Part shown: one piece after another, positions 20,606-30,128 of the stretch
Layout of the letters: each line of letters begins with the position of its first letter
How positions within the stretch are numbered: the first letter of the stretch is position 1
Assembly (NCBI RefSeq): GCF_029626235.1
Contig: NZ_JARUBO010000005.1
Span: forward strand, 5,304,001-5,368,000
DNA: 64,000 bases
DNA from: Micromonospora sp. WMMD1120
GTDB lineage: Bacteria > Actinomycetota > Actinomycetes > Mycobacteriales > Micromonosporaceae
Reading direction: 5' to 3'
The notes under the pieces: model-generated
Database searches by the model: none
Told to the model about the DNA's origin: nothing
The model's input: the letters and a program-made list of their open reading frames with translations, nothing else
Program-made: the position numbers and the translations under genes

Positions 20606-21420
20606 CCTCGTCCGGCCTTCAGCCTCGCCAGGACGGCGACGCCGCGCTGCGGCTGCTCCGCGACGGCGCGCTCGAACTGGAGGGTCGGCTCGTCGACGCG
20701 TCCAACACCACGCTGCGCGGCATCCTGACCCTCGGTGAGCTGACCGCCCGCTGCGTCTACAAGCCGGTCCGGGGCGAGCGGCCGCTCTGGGACTTCCCCG
20801 ACGGCACCCTGGCCGGCCGGGAGGTTTCGGCCTACCTGGTCTCCCGGGCCACCGGATGGGACCTGGTGCCTCCCACCGTGCTGCGCGACGGCCCGTTCGG
20901 CCCCGGCTCCTGCCAGCTCTGGATCGACGAACCGGAGGACGCCGAGCCGCTGGTCGGGTTCGTGCCCGCCGAGGAGGTGCCGCCGCGCTGGTTCCCGATC
21001 GCCGCCGCCCGCGACGACGACGGCGCCGCCTACGCGCTGGCGCACGCCGACGACCCCCGGTTGGCCCGGCTCGCGGTGCTCGACGCGGTGCTCAACAACG
21101 CCGACCGCAAGGGTGGGCACGTGCTGGTCGGCGCCGACGACCGCATCTACGGCGTGGACCACGGGGTGTGTTTCCACGTCGAGGACAAGCTGCGCACGGT
21201 GCTCTGGGGTTGGGCCGGCCGGGAGTTGCCCCCGGACGCGGTGGAGATGCTCGACACGCTGGCGGGCCAGGTAGCCGGGTCGCTCGGCGCGGAGCTGGCC
21301 GACCATCTGACGATCAGCGAGGTGGAACGGGTCGCCGCGCGGGTCGACCGGCTACGGCTGACCGGCCGTTTCCCCCAACCGCCCGAGGAGTGGCCGGCCA
21401 TGCCCTGGCCGCCCATGTGA
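20602..21420 (+). CDS. SCO1664-like, PI3/PI4 kinase-fold protein
   Basis: 272 residues from a GTG overlapping the DUF3090 stop (GTGA). Features include a glycine-poor nucleotide-binding region ending in CVYKPVRGERPLWDFPDGTLAGREVSAYLVS (Lys in the lipid-kinase position), LAVLDAVLNNADRKGGHVLVG with an Asn-Asp pair like a kinase catalytic loop, and YGVDHGVCFH with a DHG in the DFG position. This is the layout of SCO1664-type proteins. No substrate known. It is part of the conserved block that leads to mshC. Confidence 0.85.
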   Translation: MTSSGLQPRQDGDAALRLLRDGALELEGRLVDASNTTLRGILTLGELTARCVYKPVRGERPLWDFPDGTLAGREVSAYLVSRATGWDLVPPTVLRDGPFGPGSCQLWIDEPEDAEPLVGFVPAEEVPPRWFPIAAARDDDGAAYALAHADDPRLARLAVLDAVLNNADRKGGHVLVGADDRIYGVDHGVCFHVEDKLRTVLWGWAGRELPPDAVEMLDTLAGQVAGSLGAELADHLTISEVERVAARVDRLRLTGRFPQPPEEWPAMPWPPM

Positions 21421-21486
21421 AACGTTGTCATCTTGATCACCCGTGGGGTACTCCGGCGGCCTCACCCCGCTGGCTAGGCTGAGTCC

Positions 21487-22725
21487 ATGGAGTCTTGGGC
21501 GGGACACGAGGTGCCACGGCTGCCGGGCCGGGGCGAGCCACTGGCGTTGTACGACTCGGCGCGGCAGGCCGTCCACCCCAGTGCGCCGGCAGACGCGGGC
21601 AGCATGTACGTCTGCGGCATCACTCCGTACGACGCCACCCACCTCGGTCACGCCGCCACCATGATCACGTTTGACCTGGTGCAGCGGATGTGGCGCGACG
21701 CCGGCCGCCCGGTCCGCTACGTGCAGAACGTCACCGACATCGACGACCCGCTGCTGGAACGGGCCGCCCGCGACGGCGAGGACTGGGTGGTCCTCGCCAT
21801 GCGGGAGACGGCCCTGTTCCGGGAGGACATGGAGGCGCTGCGGATCATCCCGCCGGCGCACTACGTCGGGGCTGTCGAGTCGATCCCGGACATCACCGAC
21901 AAGGTCGAGATGCTGCTCAAGGACGGCGCCGCGTACCGGCTCGACGACGGCAGCGGCGACGTCTACTTCGACATCTCTGCCACGCCCCGGTTCGGCTACG
22001 AGTCGAACCTGACCCGTGAGCAGATGCTGGAGATCTTCCCCGAGCGCGGCGGCGACCCCGACCGGGCCGGCAAGCGCGACCCGCTCGACCCGCTGCTGTG
22101 GCGTGGCGCCCGCGAGGGCGAACCCTCCTGGCCGGGCGGGGAGCTGGGCCCCGGTCGCCCCGGTTGGCACATCGAGTGCGCGGTGATCGCGTTGAACCTG
22201 CTCGGGGACCGCATCGACGTGCAGGGCGGCGGCAACGACCTGCTCTTCCCGCACCACGAGGCGTCCGCCGCGCACGCCGAGCGGCTCACCGGCGAGGCGC
22301 CGTTCGCCCAGCACTACGTACACGCCGGCATGATCGGGCTGGACGGCGAGAAGATGTCCAAGTCCCGGGGCAACCTGGTCTTCGTGTCCCGGCTGCGCGC
22401 CGACAAGGTCGACCCGATGGCGATCCGGCTGGCGCTGATCTCCGGGCACTACCGCAGCGACCGCACCTGGACCGACGACCTGCTCACCGCCGCGCAGGAG
22501 CGCCTGGACCGCTGGCGGCGGGCCGCCGCCGCGCCCGCCGGGCCGTCCGGGGCCGAGCTGCTGGCCGAGGTACGCGCACGCCTCGCCGACGATCTGGACA
22601 CCCCCGGAGCGCTGGCGGCGGCCGACCGCTGGGCGGAGGCGGCCCTGGCCGGCGCGACCGACGACCCGCAGGCCCCGGAACTGTTCGCCCGCACGGTGGA
22701 CGCCCTCCTCGGCGTCAAGCTCTAG
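21487..22725 (+). CDS. mshC: Cysteine--glucosaminyl-inositol ligase (mycothiol synthesis)
   Basis: 412 residues. This class I ligase joins L-cysteine to GlcN-Ins with ATP, the third committed step of mycothiol synthesis. Signatures: [16 protein letters not shown] with zinc ligand Cys43 and the HIGH-type [14 protein letters not shown] with a further Cys, [11 protein letters not shown], and KMSKS at ~289-293. It is a CysRS paralogue, distinguished from CysRS by length (about 410 aa) and by the upstream DUF3090/SCO1664 genes. The start is the ATG at 21487. Mycothiol marks the host as an actinobacterium. Confidence 0.95.
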   Translation: MESWAGHEVPRLPGRGEPLALYDSARQAVHPSAPADAGSMYVCGITPYDATHLGHAATMITFDLVQRMWRDAGRPVRYVQNVTDIDDPLLERAARDGEDWVVLAMRETALFREDMEALRIIPPAHYVGAVESIPDITDKVEMLLKDGAAYRLDDGSGDVYFDISATPRFGYESNLTREQMLEIFPERGGDPDRAGKRDPLDPLLWRGAREGEPSWPGGELGPGRPGWHIECAVIALNLLGDRIDVQGGGNDLLFPHHEASAAHAERLTGEAPFAQHYVHAGMIGLDGEKMSKSRGNLVFVSRLRADKVDPMAIRLALISGHYRSDRTWTDDLLTAAQERLDRWRRAAAAPAGPSGAELLAEVRARLADDLDTPGALAAADRWAEAALAGATDDPQAPELFARTVDALLGVKL

Positions 22726-22844
22726 CCCTACCACCCTCCACCGCCCCGCCCTGGGTCTTGCGCGCCCGGGCCTCGCGCGCCCGGGTCATGCGCGCCCGGG
22801 CCTCGCGCGCCCGGGTCTTGCGCGCCCGGTCTCGCGCGCCGGGG

Positions 22845-22960
22845 CCTCGCGCGCCCGGTCTCGCGCGTCGGGGCCTCGCGCGCCCGGTCTCGCGCGTCGG
22901 GGCCTCGCGCGCCCGGTCTCGCGCGTCGGGGCCTCGCGCGCCCGGTCTCGCGCGTCGGGG
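22845..22960. repeat. 29-bp tandem repeat, four perfect copies plus decayed flanks
   Basis: Four identical 29-bp units beginning CCTCGCGCGCCCGG and ending CGTCGGGG, with degenerate versions on both sides (about 22755-22985). There are no spacers between copies. The gap 22726-23112 also holds the palindromic element at 22984; no gene is supported there. Confidence 0.8.
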
Positions 22961-22983
22961 CCTCGCGCGCCCGTTCCGCGCGT

Positions 22984-23053
22984 CGATCTTGCACTTTCTG
23001 CCCCGACAAAAAGTGCGAAGCATTATATAAGGCCGACCGCAAGTGCAAGATCG
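22984..23053. repeat. 70-bp palindromic interspersed element, copy B
   Basis: Ends are a perfect 13-bp inverted repeat (CGATCTTGCACTT at 22984-22996, AAGTGCAAGATCG at 23041-23053). Inside, GCACTTT and AAAGTGC form a second 7-bp pair and CGACAAAA sits at offset 21-28, as in the copy at 11777. It is AT-richer than its surroundings and lies between convergent genes. Confidence 0.75.
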
Positions 23054-23112
23054 GCGGGGCGCGGGGCGCGGGGCGCGGGGCGTGGGGCGTGGGGTGCGGG
23101 GTGCGGTGGGGG

Positions 23113-23904
23113 TCAGCCGAGGACCAGGCCGGGGTCGGGGTCGGCGTCGGGGGTTGGGGCGGGGATCTTGTACTCCTCGGTGAGGGTGGTCATCGGGCCG
23201 GGCCAGGTGGCCTGGGACACCTCGATCGGCTTGCGGTTGGCGTCGTAGGCGACGTGCAGCAGGTGCAGCACCGGGGTGTCCGGCCGGATCTGGAGGGTTT
23301 CCGCCTCCTCCCGACTGGGCTGGCGGGCGCTGATCGTGTCGGTGGCCGAGACGTACCGCCGGCCGGTGGCCTCCTCGGCCTCCTGGTAGAGCGGCCGGCC
23401 GAAGGCCTCGGCGCGCTCCAGCGTGGTGCCGGCGGTGTCGCGGGGCAGGAACCAGGACGCGCCCACCTCGACGGGGGAGTCGTCGGTGCGGACCAGGTGC
23501 CGGCGGCAGAGCAGGTCGGTGCCGTCGGGCACCCCGAACGCGTCGGCGACCTCGGCGGGGGCGGGGGACCGGCCGACCGAGACGAGTTGCTGACGGTATC
23601 GGGCGGCGAGGTCGGTGTGGTAGCCGCGGAAGCCGCCGTACCGGCCCCGGGAGAGGCGGTTGAGTCGGCGGCGGGTGCCCCGGACGTACGTACCGGAGCC
23701 GGGTTTGGTGATCAGGATGCCCTCGACCCGCAGCTGGTCGACGGCGCGTTGCACTGTCTGCTTCGCGACGCCGAACATCTCGGCGATGGCCGGGATGGAC
23801 GGCAGTCGTTCGCCGGGCCCCCAGTCGCCGCGGCGGACCTGGGCCTTGAGCTGCGCGGCGATCTGTCGGTGGGGGAACTCGGCGGCCCCGGGATTGATCT
23901 GCAC
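23113..23904 (-). CDS. GntR-family regulator with UTRA domain
   Basis: 263 residues from the GTG at 23904, chosen because AAGGAGG lies about 5 nt upstream; the longer frame to 23973 reaches towards the PAC2 terminator. HRQIAAQLKAQVRRGDWGPGERLPS with IAEMFGVAKQTVQRAVDQL and GTYVRG is the GntR winged helix (1-75). The rest is a UTRA ligand domain (LCRRHLVRTDDSPVEVGASWFLP, TISARQPSREEAETLQI, VLHLLHVAYDANRKPIEVS). HutC-type members sense small metabolites; ligand unknown here. Single gene. Confidence 0.92.
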   Translation of the reverse strand: MQINPGAAEFPHRQIAAQLKAQVRRGDWGPGERLPSIPAIAEMFGVAKQTVQRAVDQLRVEGILITKPGSGTYVRGTRRRLNRLSRGRYGGFRGYHTDLAARYRQQLVSVGRSPAPAEVADAFGVPDGTDLLCRRHLVRTDDSPVEVGASWFLPRDTAGTTLERAEAFGRPLYQEAEEATGRRYVSATDTISARQPSREEAETLQIRPDTPVLHLLHVAYDANRKPIEVSQATWPGPMTTLTEEYKIPAPTPDADPDPGLVLG

Positions 23905-23976
23905 ACCCGCCTCCTTGATCACATCTAGGTTCCTAGGATGCCTTAGAGGGTGTGTCGGCCGCCACCCGGACACACC

Positions 23977-24018
23977 AAAACGGGCCCCTGGACCAGAGGA
24001 GATCCGAGGGCCCGTTTT
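23977..24018. terminator. Rho-independent terminator of PAC2 gene
   Basis: AAAACGGGCCC (23977-23987) and GGGCCCGTTTT (24008-24018) form an 11-bp perfect hairpin with A/T tracts on both sides, so it can work in both directions. It lies 12 bp past the end of the leftward PAC2 gene. Confidence 0.85.
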
Positions 24019-24029
24019 CGGCGCAGGTG

Positions 24030-24899
24030 TTACCAGGAACCGGCGGTGGGGCCGGCCGAGCCGCCCCGACGGCGCAGGTACTTCTCGAACTCCTGGGCGA
24101 TCTCGTCACCGGTCAATGGGGTGATGCCCTCGTCGCCGACCCGTTCCTCCAGCTCGCGGACGTACTCGCCGAGCTCGGCGTCCTGCTCCGCGGCGCTGCG
24201 CACCCGCTGCTCCCACTCGGCGGCCTCCTCGGCGAGGTCGGCCATCGGCACCGGCAGGTCGACGACCTCCTCGACGCGGTGCAGCAGCGCGAGGGTGGCC
24301 TTCGGGCAGGGCGGGTTGTTGGCGTAGTGCGGCACGTGCACCCAGAACGAGACCGCGTCCACCTCGGCCCTGGTGCAGGCGTCGTGCAGCACGCCGACGA
24401 TGCCGGTCGGCCCGTCGTACCGGGTGGGGGTGAGCTGGTAGCGCTCGGCGGCCTGCGCGTCGGAGGCGCTGCCGCTGATCGGCAACGGTCGGGTGTACGG
24501 AACGTCGGCCAGCAACGCCCCGAGCAGCACCACCCGTTCCACCTCCAGGCTGTGGCAGATCTCCAGCACCTGCTCGCAGAACGTCCGCCACCGCATGCTC
24601 GGCTCGATGCCGCGGATCAGCACCACGTCGCGGTCGGTGCCGTCGGGGCTGGCCACCATGAACCGGGTTGTCGGCCACTCGACCCGGCGGGTCTCGCCGT
24701 CGGCCATGGTGATGGTGGGCCGGCTGACCTGGAAGTCGTAGAAGTCCTCCGGGTCCAGCTCGGTGATCTGCCTGGCGTTCCAGACCTGCTCGAGGTGCTC
24801 GACGGCGGCGGTGGACGCGTCGGCGGCATCGTTCCAGCCCTCGAACGCGGCGATCGCCACCGGGGACCGCAGCACCGGCAGTCCGTCGAACTCGGTCAC
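24030..24899 (-). CDS. PAC2-family protein
   Basis: 289 residues from a GTG at 24899. LRSPVAIAAFEGWNDAADASTAAVEHL, VLIRGIEPSMRWRTFCEQVLEI, VVLLGALLADVPYTRPLPISG and the later VSFWVHVPHYANNPPCPKATLALL are the blocks of actinobacterial PAC2 proteins, related to proteasome assembly chaperone 2. The C-terminus has an acidic coiled region and ends RRRGGSAGPTAGSW. Function in bacteria is not established. Its start overlaps the stop of a possible 31-codon frame. Confidence 0.88.
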   Translation of the reverse strand: MTEFDGLPVLRSPVAIAAFEGWNDAADASTAAVEHLEQVWNARQITELDPEDFYDFQVSRPTITMADGETRRVEWPTTRFMVASPDGTDRDVVLIRGIEPSMRWRTFCEQVLEICHSLEVERVVLLGALLADVPYTRPLPISGSASDAQAAERYQLTPTRYDGPTGIVGVLHDACTRAEVDAVSFWVHVPHYANNPPCPKATLALLHRVEEVVDLPVPMADLAEEAAEWEQRVRSAAEQDAELGEYVRELEERVGDEGITPLTGDEIAQEFEKYLRRRGGSAGPTAGSW

Positions 24900-25160
24900 G
24901 CCGTCACCTCACAGTGCTCGTCGCGGCTGGCGCCGGGACCGCGCCCGGTCGTCATGCCGTCCGGCACGGTGGCGTCCCTGTTGTCCTTCACGTCCGCCAG
25001 CCTACGTGCCGGGCCGGGGTGCGGCCGGTCGGCCGCGCCGGTCGGGCGACCCGGCGGACGGTCATACACGAATGAACCGGACATCGTGATCCCGGTGACA
25101 CAATATGGGATCGCGTGCGGAGGGTCGTTCGGCGCGGTGGGGGCGCACTAACCTGAACGG

Positions 25161-28100
25161 GTGCGGACTTCGTTGATGGATGTGCTGGCCGATCGGATCC
25201 TCATCGCTGACGGCGCGATGGGCACCATGTTGCAGGCCGCTGACCTCACGCTCGACGACTTCGACGGCCTCGAGGGGTGCAACGAGATCCTCAACGTCAC
25301 CCGGCCGGACGTGGTCCGCGGAGTGCACGAGGCCTACCTGGCGGTCGGCGCGGACTGCGTGGAGACCAACACCTTCGGCGCCAACCTCGCCAACCTGGCC
25401 GAGTACGACATCGCACACCGTATCCGCGAGTTGTCCGAGGCGGGCGCCCGCATCGCCCGGGAGGCCGCCGACGCGGCGAGCACGCCGCAGCGGCAGCGGT
25501 TCGTGCTCGGGTCGATCGGGCCGGGCACCAAGCTGCCCACCCTCGGGCACGCCGACTACGCGACCCTGCGGGACGCGTACCAGGAGAACGCCGCCGGTCT
25601 GGTGGTCGGCGGCGCGGACGCGCTGATCATCGAGACCTGTCAGGACCTGCTCCAGGTCAAGGCGGCGGTGGTCGGGTCGAAGCGGGCGATGGCCGAGCTG
25701 GGCCAGTCGGTGCCGATCATCTGCCACGTGGCGGTCGAGACCACCGGCACCATGCTCGTCGGCAGTGAGATCGGGGCGGCGCTGGCCGCGATCGAGCCGC
25801 TCGGCGTGGACCTGATCGGGCTCAACTGCTCCACCGGTCCCGCCGAGATGAGCGAGCACCTGCGCTACCTGTCGCAGCACTCGCGCATCCCGCTGTCGGT
25901 GATGCCGAACGCCGGCCTGCCGGTGCTGACCGCCGACGGGGCGTACTTCCCGCTGACTCCCGTGGAGCTGGCCGAGGCCCTGGAGCGGTTCATCTCCGAG
26001 TACGGGGTGGGCCTGATCGGCGGCTGCTGCGGCACCACCCCGGAGCACATCCGGGTGCTGGCCGAGCGGCTGCACGGCGCCGTCGCCCCGGCGCGGGAGC
26101 CCTGGCACGAGGCGGGTGTCTCCTCGGTGTACCACCCGGTGCCGTTCGCGCAGGACGCGTCGGTGCTGATGGTGGGGGAGCGGACCAACGCCAACGGCTC
26201 CAAGGCGTTCCGGGAGGCGATGCTCGCCGGTGACTGGCGGGCCTGTGTGGAGATCGCCCGCAGCCAGGCGCGCGACGGTTCGCACCTGCTCGACCTGTGT
26301 GTCGACTACGTCGGCCGGGACGGCACCCAGGACATGCGGGAGCTGGCCGGCCGGTTCGCGACCGCGTCGACCCTGCCGATCATGTTGGACTCCACCGAGC
26401 CGGCGGTCGTCGAGGCCGGCCTGGAGATGCTCGGCGGTCGCTGCGTGGTCAACTCGGTGAACTTCGAGGACGGCGACGGCCCGGAGTCGCGGTACGCCCG
26501 GATGATGCCTATCGTCCGCGAGCACGGGGCCTCGGTGGTGGCGCTGCTCATCGACGAGGAGGGGCAGGCCCGCACCCGGGAGTGGAAGGTGCGGGTCGCC
26601 GCGCGGTTGATCGACGACCTGACCGGCCGCTGGGGCATGGACCGGGCCGACATCCTGATCGACGCGTTGACCTTTCCGATCGCGACCGGGCAGGAGGAGA
26701 CCCGCCGCGACGGCGTCGAGACCATCGAGGCGATCCGGGAGATCGCCGCCCGCTATCCCGGCGTCAACTTCACGCTCGGCATCTCGAACATCTCCTTCGG
26801 GCTGAACCCGGCCGCCCGCCAGGTGCTCAACTCGGTGTTCCTGCACGAGTGCGTGCAGGCCGGCCTGACCTCGGCGATCGTGCACGCCAGCAAGATCCTG
26901 CCGATGTCGAAGATCCCGGACGAGCAGCGCGAGGTGGCCCTGGACCTGGTGTACGACAGGCGACGCGAGGGCTACGACCCGGTGCAGCGCTTCCTGGAGC
27001 TGTTCGAGGGTGTCGACGTGACGAGCGCTCGGGCCAGCCGGGCGCAGGAGTTGGCCGCGCTGCCGCTGGACGAGCGGCTCAAGCGGCGGATCATCGACGG
27101 TGAGCGCAACGGCCTGGAGACCGACCTGGACGACGCGATGGCCGGCGGCCGGTCCCCGTTGTCGATCATCAACGACATCCTGCTGGACGGCATGAAGGTG
27201 GTCGGCGAGCTGTTCGGCTCCGGTCAGATGCAACTGCCGTTCGTGCTCCAGTCCGCCGAGGTGATGAAGACCGCTGTGGCGTACCTGGAGCCGTACATGG
27301 AGACCACCGAGGACGGCGGCAAGGGCCGCATCGTGCTCGCCACGGTGCGCGGCGACGTGCACGACATCGGCAAGAACCTTGTCGACATCATCCTGTCCAA
27401 CAACGGCTACGAGGTGGTGAACATCGGCATCAAGCAGCCGATCAGCGCCATCCTGGAGGCCGCCGAGGAGCACCGTGCCGACGCGATCGGGATGTCCGGT
27501 CTGCTGGTCAAGAGCACTGTCATCATGAAGGAGAACCTGGCCGAGATGGCCACCCGCGGGGTGGCGGAGCGCTGGCCCGTCCTGCTGGGTGGGGCGGCGC
27601 TGACCCGCGCGTACGTCGAGGACGACCTGCGGGCGATGTTCCCGGGGCAGGTGCACTACGCGCGGGACGCGTTCGAGGGTCTGTCGCTGATGGACAGGGT
27701 GATGACCGCCAAGCGCGGCGGGGCGCCGGTCGTCGACCCGGAGCGGGAGGCGGCGCTCGCGGCCCGTCGTGCCCGCCGGGAACGGCAGCGCACCATGGTC
27801 ACCGAGTCGTTGCCGGAGCTGCACGACTCGTCGGTCCGCTCCGACGTGGCGGTGGACGTGGAGGTGCCCACCCCGCCGTTCTTCGGCACCCGGGTGGTCA
27901 AGGGTGTGCCGATGGCCGACTACGCGGCGCTGCTCGACGAGCGGGCCACGTTCCGGGGGCAGTGGGGGCTCAATGGCGCCCGGGGTGGCAACGGTCCCTC
28001 CTACGACGAGCTGGTGGAGACCGAGGGCCGCCCGCGTCTGCGGTACTGGCTGGACCGGCTGATCGCCGACCAGGTGCTCGAGGCCGCGGTGGTGTACGGC

Positions 28101-28676
28101 TACTTCCCCGCGTACTCCGAAGGCAACGACCTGGTGGTGCTCGACGAGAACGGGCACGCGGAGCGCGCCCGGTTCTCGTTTCCCCGCCAGCGGCAGGAGC
28201 GGCGGCTCTGCCTGGCCGACTTCTTCAAGCCCAAGGGCGACCAGCTCGACGTGGTCGCGTTGCAACTGGTCACCGTCGGTCAGCCGGTCAGTGAGTACGC
28301 GGCGAAGCTGTTCGCCCGCAACGAGTACCGCGACTACCTGGAGGTGCACGGGCTGTCCGTGCAGTTGACCGAGGCGCTCGCCGAGTACTGGCATCGGCGC
28401 GTCCGGGCCGAGTTGACCCTGCCCGACGGCCGTCCGCTGGGCCACGACGACCCGACCGATCTGGCCGGCCTGCTGCGCAACGACTACCGGGGCTGCCGGT
28501 ACGCGTTCGGCTACCCGGCCTGCCCCGACCTGGAGGACCGGGCGAAAATCGTGGACCTGCTCGGCGCGGATCGGATCGGTGTCGAGCTGTCCGAGGAGTT
28601 CCAGCTCATGCCGGAGCAGGCCACCGACGCGATCGTGGTGCACCACCCGGAAGCCAGCTACTTCAACGCCAAATAG
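25161..28676 (+). CDS. metH: Cobalamin-dependent methionine synthase, 3' end supplied by prophage
   Basis: 1171 residues, full length. Domains: homocysteine-binding barrel (~1-310, zinc site GGCCGTTPEH near 288), methyltetrahydrofolate-binding barrel (~330-600, VGERTNANGS start), cobalamin cap and Rossmann modules with DVHDIGKN whose His734 is the lower cobalt ligand, and a C-terminal activation domain (~880-1171) that binds AdoMet (YRGCRYAFGYPACP). Makes methionine from homocysteine. The GTG at 25161 is used; an ATG 15 nt later is possible. No cobalamin riboswitch was seen upstream. The last codons (FNAK-TAG) overlap the prophage left attachment core, so the final Lys and stop come from prophage DNA. 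Confidence 0.97.
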   Translation: MRTSLMDVLADRILIADGAMGTMLQAADLTLDDFDGLEGCNEILNVTRPDVVRGVHEAYLAVGADCVETNTFGANLANLAEYDIAHRIRELSEAGARIAREAADAASTPQRQRFVLGSIGPGTKLPTLGHADYATLRDAYQENAAGLVVGGADALIIETCQDLLQVKAAVVGSKRAMAELGQSVPIICHVAVETTGTMLVGSEIGAALAAIEPLGVDLIGLNCSTGPAEMSEHLRYLSQHSRIPLSVMPNAGLPVLTADGAYFPLTPVELAEALERFISEYGVGLIGGCCGTTPEHIRVLAERLHGAVAPAREPWHEAGVSSVYHPVPFAQDASVLMVGERTNANGSKAFREAMLAGDWRACVEIARSQARDGSHLLDLCVDYVGRDGTQDMRELAGRFATASTLPIMLDSTEPAVVEAGLEMLGGRCVVNSVNFEDGDGPESRYARMMPIVREHGASVVALLIDEEGQARTREWKVRVAARLIDDLTGRWGMDRADILIDALTFPIATGQEETRRDGVETIEAIREIAARYPGVNFTLGISNISFGLNPAARQVLNSVFLHECVQAGLTSAIVHASKILPMSKIPDEQREVALDLVYDRRREGYDPVQRFLELFEGVDVTSARASRAQELAALPLDERLKRRIIDGERNGLETDLDDAMAGGRSPLSIINDILLDGMKVVGELFGSGQMQLPFVLQSAEVMKTAVAYLEPYMETTEDGGKGRIVLATVRGDVHDIGKNLVDIILSNNGYEVVNIGIKQPISAILEAAEEHRADAIGMSGLLVKSTVIMKENLAEMATRGVAERWPVLLGGAALTRAYVEDDLRAMFPGQVHYARDAFEGLSLMDRVMTAKRGGAPVVDPEREAALAARRARRERQRTMVTESLPELHDSSVRSDVAVDVEVPTPPFFGTRVVKGVPMADYAALLDERATFRGQWGLNGARGGNGPSYDELVETEGRPRLRYWLDRLIADQVLEAAVVYGYFPAYSEGNDLVVLDENGHAERARFSFPRQRQERRLCLADFFKPKGDQLDVVALQLVTVGQPVSEYAAKLFARNEYRDYLEVHGLSVQLTEALAEYWHRRVRAELTLPDGRPLGHDDPTDLAGLLRNDYRGCRYAFGYPACPDLEDRAKIVDLLGADRIGVELSEEFQLMPEQATDAIVVHHPEASYFNAK
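28661..28672. repeat. attL core at the metH stop
   Basis: CTTCAACGCCAA overlaps metH codons Tyr-Phe-Asn-Ala-Lys. The next bases give AAA-TAG, so metH stays open to its natural end. Confidence 0.85.
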
Positions 28677-28719
28677 AGTACACGGGTGGCGCACGGTCGC
28701 TGACCTGCGAGAACATCAG

Positions 28720-28962
28720 TCACGCTCCCCGGCTTGGGCGCATCGTGGGCACATCACCCACGAGACGCGCCTCGATCTCGTCGAGCGACGCCCCCCGCTC
28801 GGAGGGCTGCGTCGTGCTGCTGCCCGACTCGATCAGCCAGTACAGCCCGAAGTCGAGCGCCCGGGGATCCCGACGCCGCGACTTGATCAGGGCGAGGCCC
28901 TGCCGTTCAGCCATGCGGCGCAGCCGGTTCTCCCGGACCTTGTCGGTGGCGCGTTCACTCAT
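28720..28962 (-). CDS. Small basic prophage protein next to integrase
   Basis: 80 residues from the ATG at 28962 (MSERATDKVRENRLRRMAERQ). The GLALIKSRRRDPRALDFGLYWLIES part is a pattern I recall from small genes beside integrases in actinobacterial mobile elements. Highly basic N-terminus, acidic C-terminus. Function unknown; DNA binding or directionality control is possible. Its 3' part covers one of the 13-bp repeated arm-like sites. Confidence 0.65.
   Translation of the reverse strand: MSERATDKVRENRLRRMAERQGLALIKSRRRDPRALDFGLYWLIESGSSTTQPSERGASLDEIEARLVGDVPTMRPSRGA
28743..28755. promoter_or_regulatory. Left copy of 13-bp repeat, possible integrase arm site
   Basis: TCGTGGGCACATC, exactly repeated at 51668-51680 near the other end. 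The left copy is also half of a small palindrome (TCGTGGG...CCCACGA). It lies 70 bp inside the attL core. Confidence 0.45.
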
Positions 28963-28970
28963 GCCCGTAA

Positions 28971-30128
28971 CTATACCGGAAGTGATGCCGGAGTCAATGC
29001 CTGAGGCGATGCCACACGACGGAAAGCGTCGTCGATCGCCTGGCGTGAACGGTCGTCGTCGTCCGGCCACAGGTGCGCGTACACCCGGAGGGTCATCGAC
29101 GCGTCCTTGTGACCGAGCAGCTTCGCCACGACCTTCGGACCAAGACCGGCCCGGATCAGCAACGACGCGTAGAAGTGCCGCAGATCGTGTTGCGTCGCCT
29201 CGGGCACGCCGGCCGCCCGGCGGGCCGGGTCCCACACGTCGGCGTTGAAGGCGCTCCGGAGCAGCGGCTGCCCGGCGGCGTCGGTGAACACGAACCGGGC
29301 CATCCGGCGTACGGGCCGCTTCCCGGTCACGTCGAGCACCTCGACCTCTTCGGCGGGGAACTCGGCCAGGTGCGCGGCCAGCTCGTCGACGACCACCTGG
29401 CCGACCGGGACCGTCCGGTGGCTGTATCGGTTCTTCGGTGGGCACACCTTCACCCCGCCGCCGGCGGTGGGCTGGACCTGCTGGCTGACGGTGATCTCGC
29501 GGCGCAGGAAGTCGATGCCGGGCACCTCCAGGCCGAAGATCTCGCCCTGCCGTAGCCCGGATCCGGCATCCGCCGCGATCAGCCCGCGGTACCGATCCGG
29601 AACGGCGGCGGCGAGTGCGTCGACCTGGTCGAGCAGCAGGGGCACCACCTCGGCGAGGGGAAGCTCCGGCAGCTTCACCCCGAGGCACGGGTCGTGACCG
29701 ATCGCCCGGTCGCGGATCGCCGCGCCGAAGATGGCACGCACGGTCGCCCACACCGGCCGCACCGACGACGGTGCCAGGTCGAGCGAGGTCACGAACGCCT
29801 GTAGCTCGCTGTTGCGGATCGCCGCCATCGGGCGGTCGCCCAACCGGGGGTAGACGTGGCAGTGGAGCTGGCTCTTCGTGCGGCTGGCGGTGTTCTCCCG
29901 GTGCACCGCGGCGGCGCGCCACGCCTCGCCGTACTCCCGCAGCGTGGTCCGGCCGAGCTTCGGGTCGATGTACGCGCCGGTGGCCAGCTGGTGCTCGACC
30001 TTCGCGCGGTGCCGGTCGGCGTCGATCTTCTTCGCGAAGCCCTGCTTGCGCTGCCGGCCGGCCTCGTCGCGCCACCGCACCACCCACGGCGTCTTCGTGC
30101 GGGTGGCGTCCCGCTCAACGCTCGCCAC
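28971..30128 (-). CDS. int: Phage tyrosine integrase
   Basis: 385 residues from the GTG at 30128, which overlaps the end of the repressor gene by 14 bp. An N-terminal arm-binding-type region (TPWVVRWRDEAGRQRKQGF) is followed by a SAM-like core-binding domain and the catalytic domain with the full set Arg193 (GLRQGE), His314-x-x-Arg317 (HDLRHFYAS), His340 (LLGHKD) and nucleophile Tyr350 (RVYAHLW). It recombines attP with attB; the site here is the 3' end of metH. The gene is close to attL as usual. Translation may be coupled to the repressor. Confidence 0.95.
   Translation of the reverse strand: MASVERDATRTKTPWVVRWRDEAGRQRKQGFAKKIDADRHRAKVEHQLATGAYIDPKLGRTTLREYGEAWRAAAVHRENTASRTKSQLHCHVYPRLGDRPMAAIRNSELQAFVTSLDLAPSSVRPVWATVRAIFGAAIRDRAIGHDPCLGVKLPELPLAEVVPLLLDQVDALAAAVPDRYRGLIAADAGSGLRQGEIFGLEVPGIDFLRREITVSQQVQPTAGGGVKVCPPKNRYSHRTVPVGQVVVDELAAHLAEFPAEEVEVLDVTGKRPVRRMARFVFTDAAGQPLLRSAFNADVWDPARRAAGVPEATQHDLRHFYASLLIRAGLGPKVVAKLLGHKDASMTLRVYAHLWPDDDDRSRQAIDDAFRRVASPQALTPASLPV

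Noticed and set aside
22755..22985. Possible CRISPR array
   Set aside because: The 29-bp units are contiguous with no unique spacers and no cas genes are near; it is a tandem repeat.
24896..24991. 31-codon frame whose stop overlaps the PAC2 start
   Set aside because: Overlap is suggestive but there is no motif, no clear ribosome site and it is too short to support.
25085..25160. Cobalamin or SAM riboswitch before metH
   Set aside because: The 76-bp leader has no B12-box or SAM-type conserved elements; only short AT-containing stretches are seen.
25062..28694. 1210-codon open frame on the minus strand opposite metH
   Set aside because: It is the antisense shadow of a strongly GC3-biased gene; composition is His/Val/Gly/Arg-rich without domain motifs, while the plus strand is clearly MetH.
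28640..28720. tRNA gene as integration target
   Set aside because: No cloverleaf or tRNA-like end was found at either core; the core is within metH codons.
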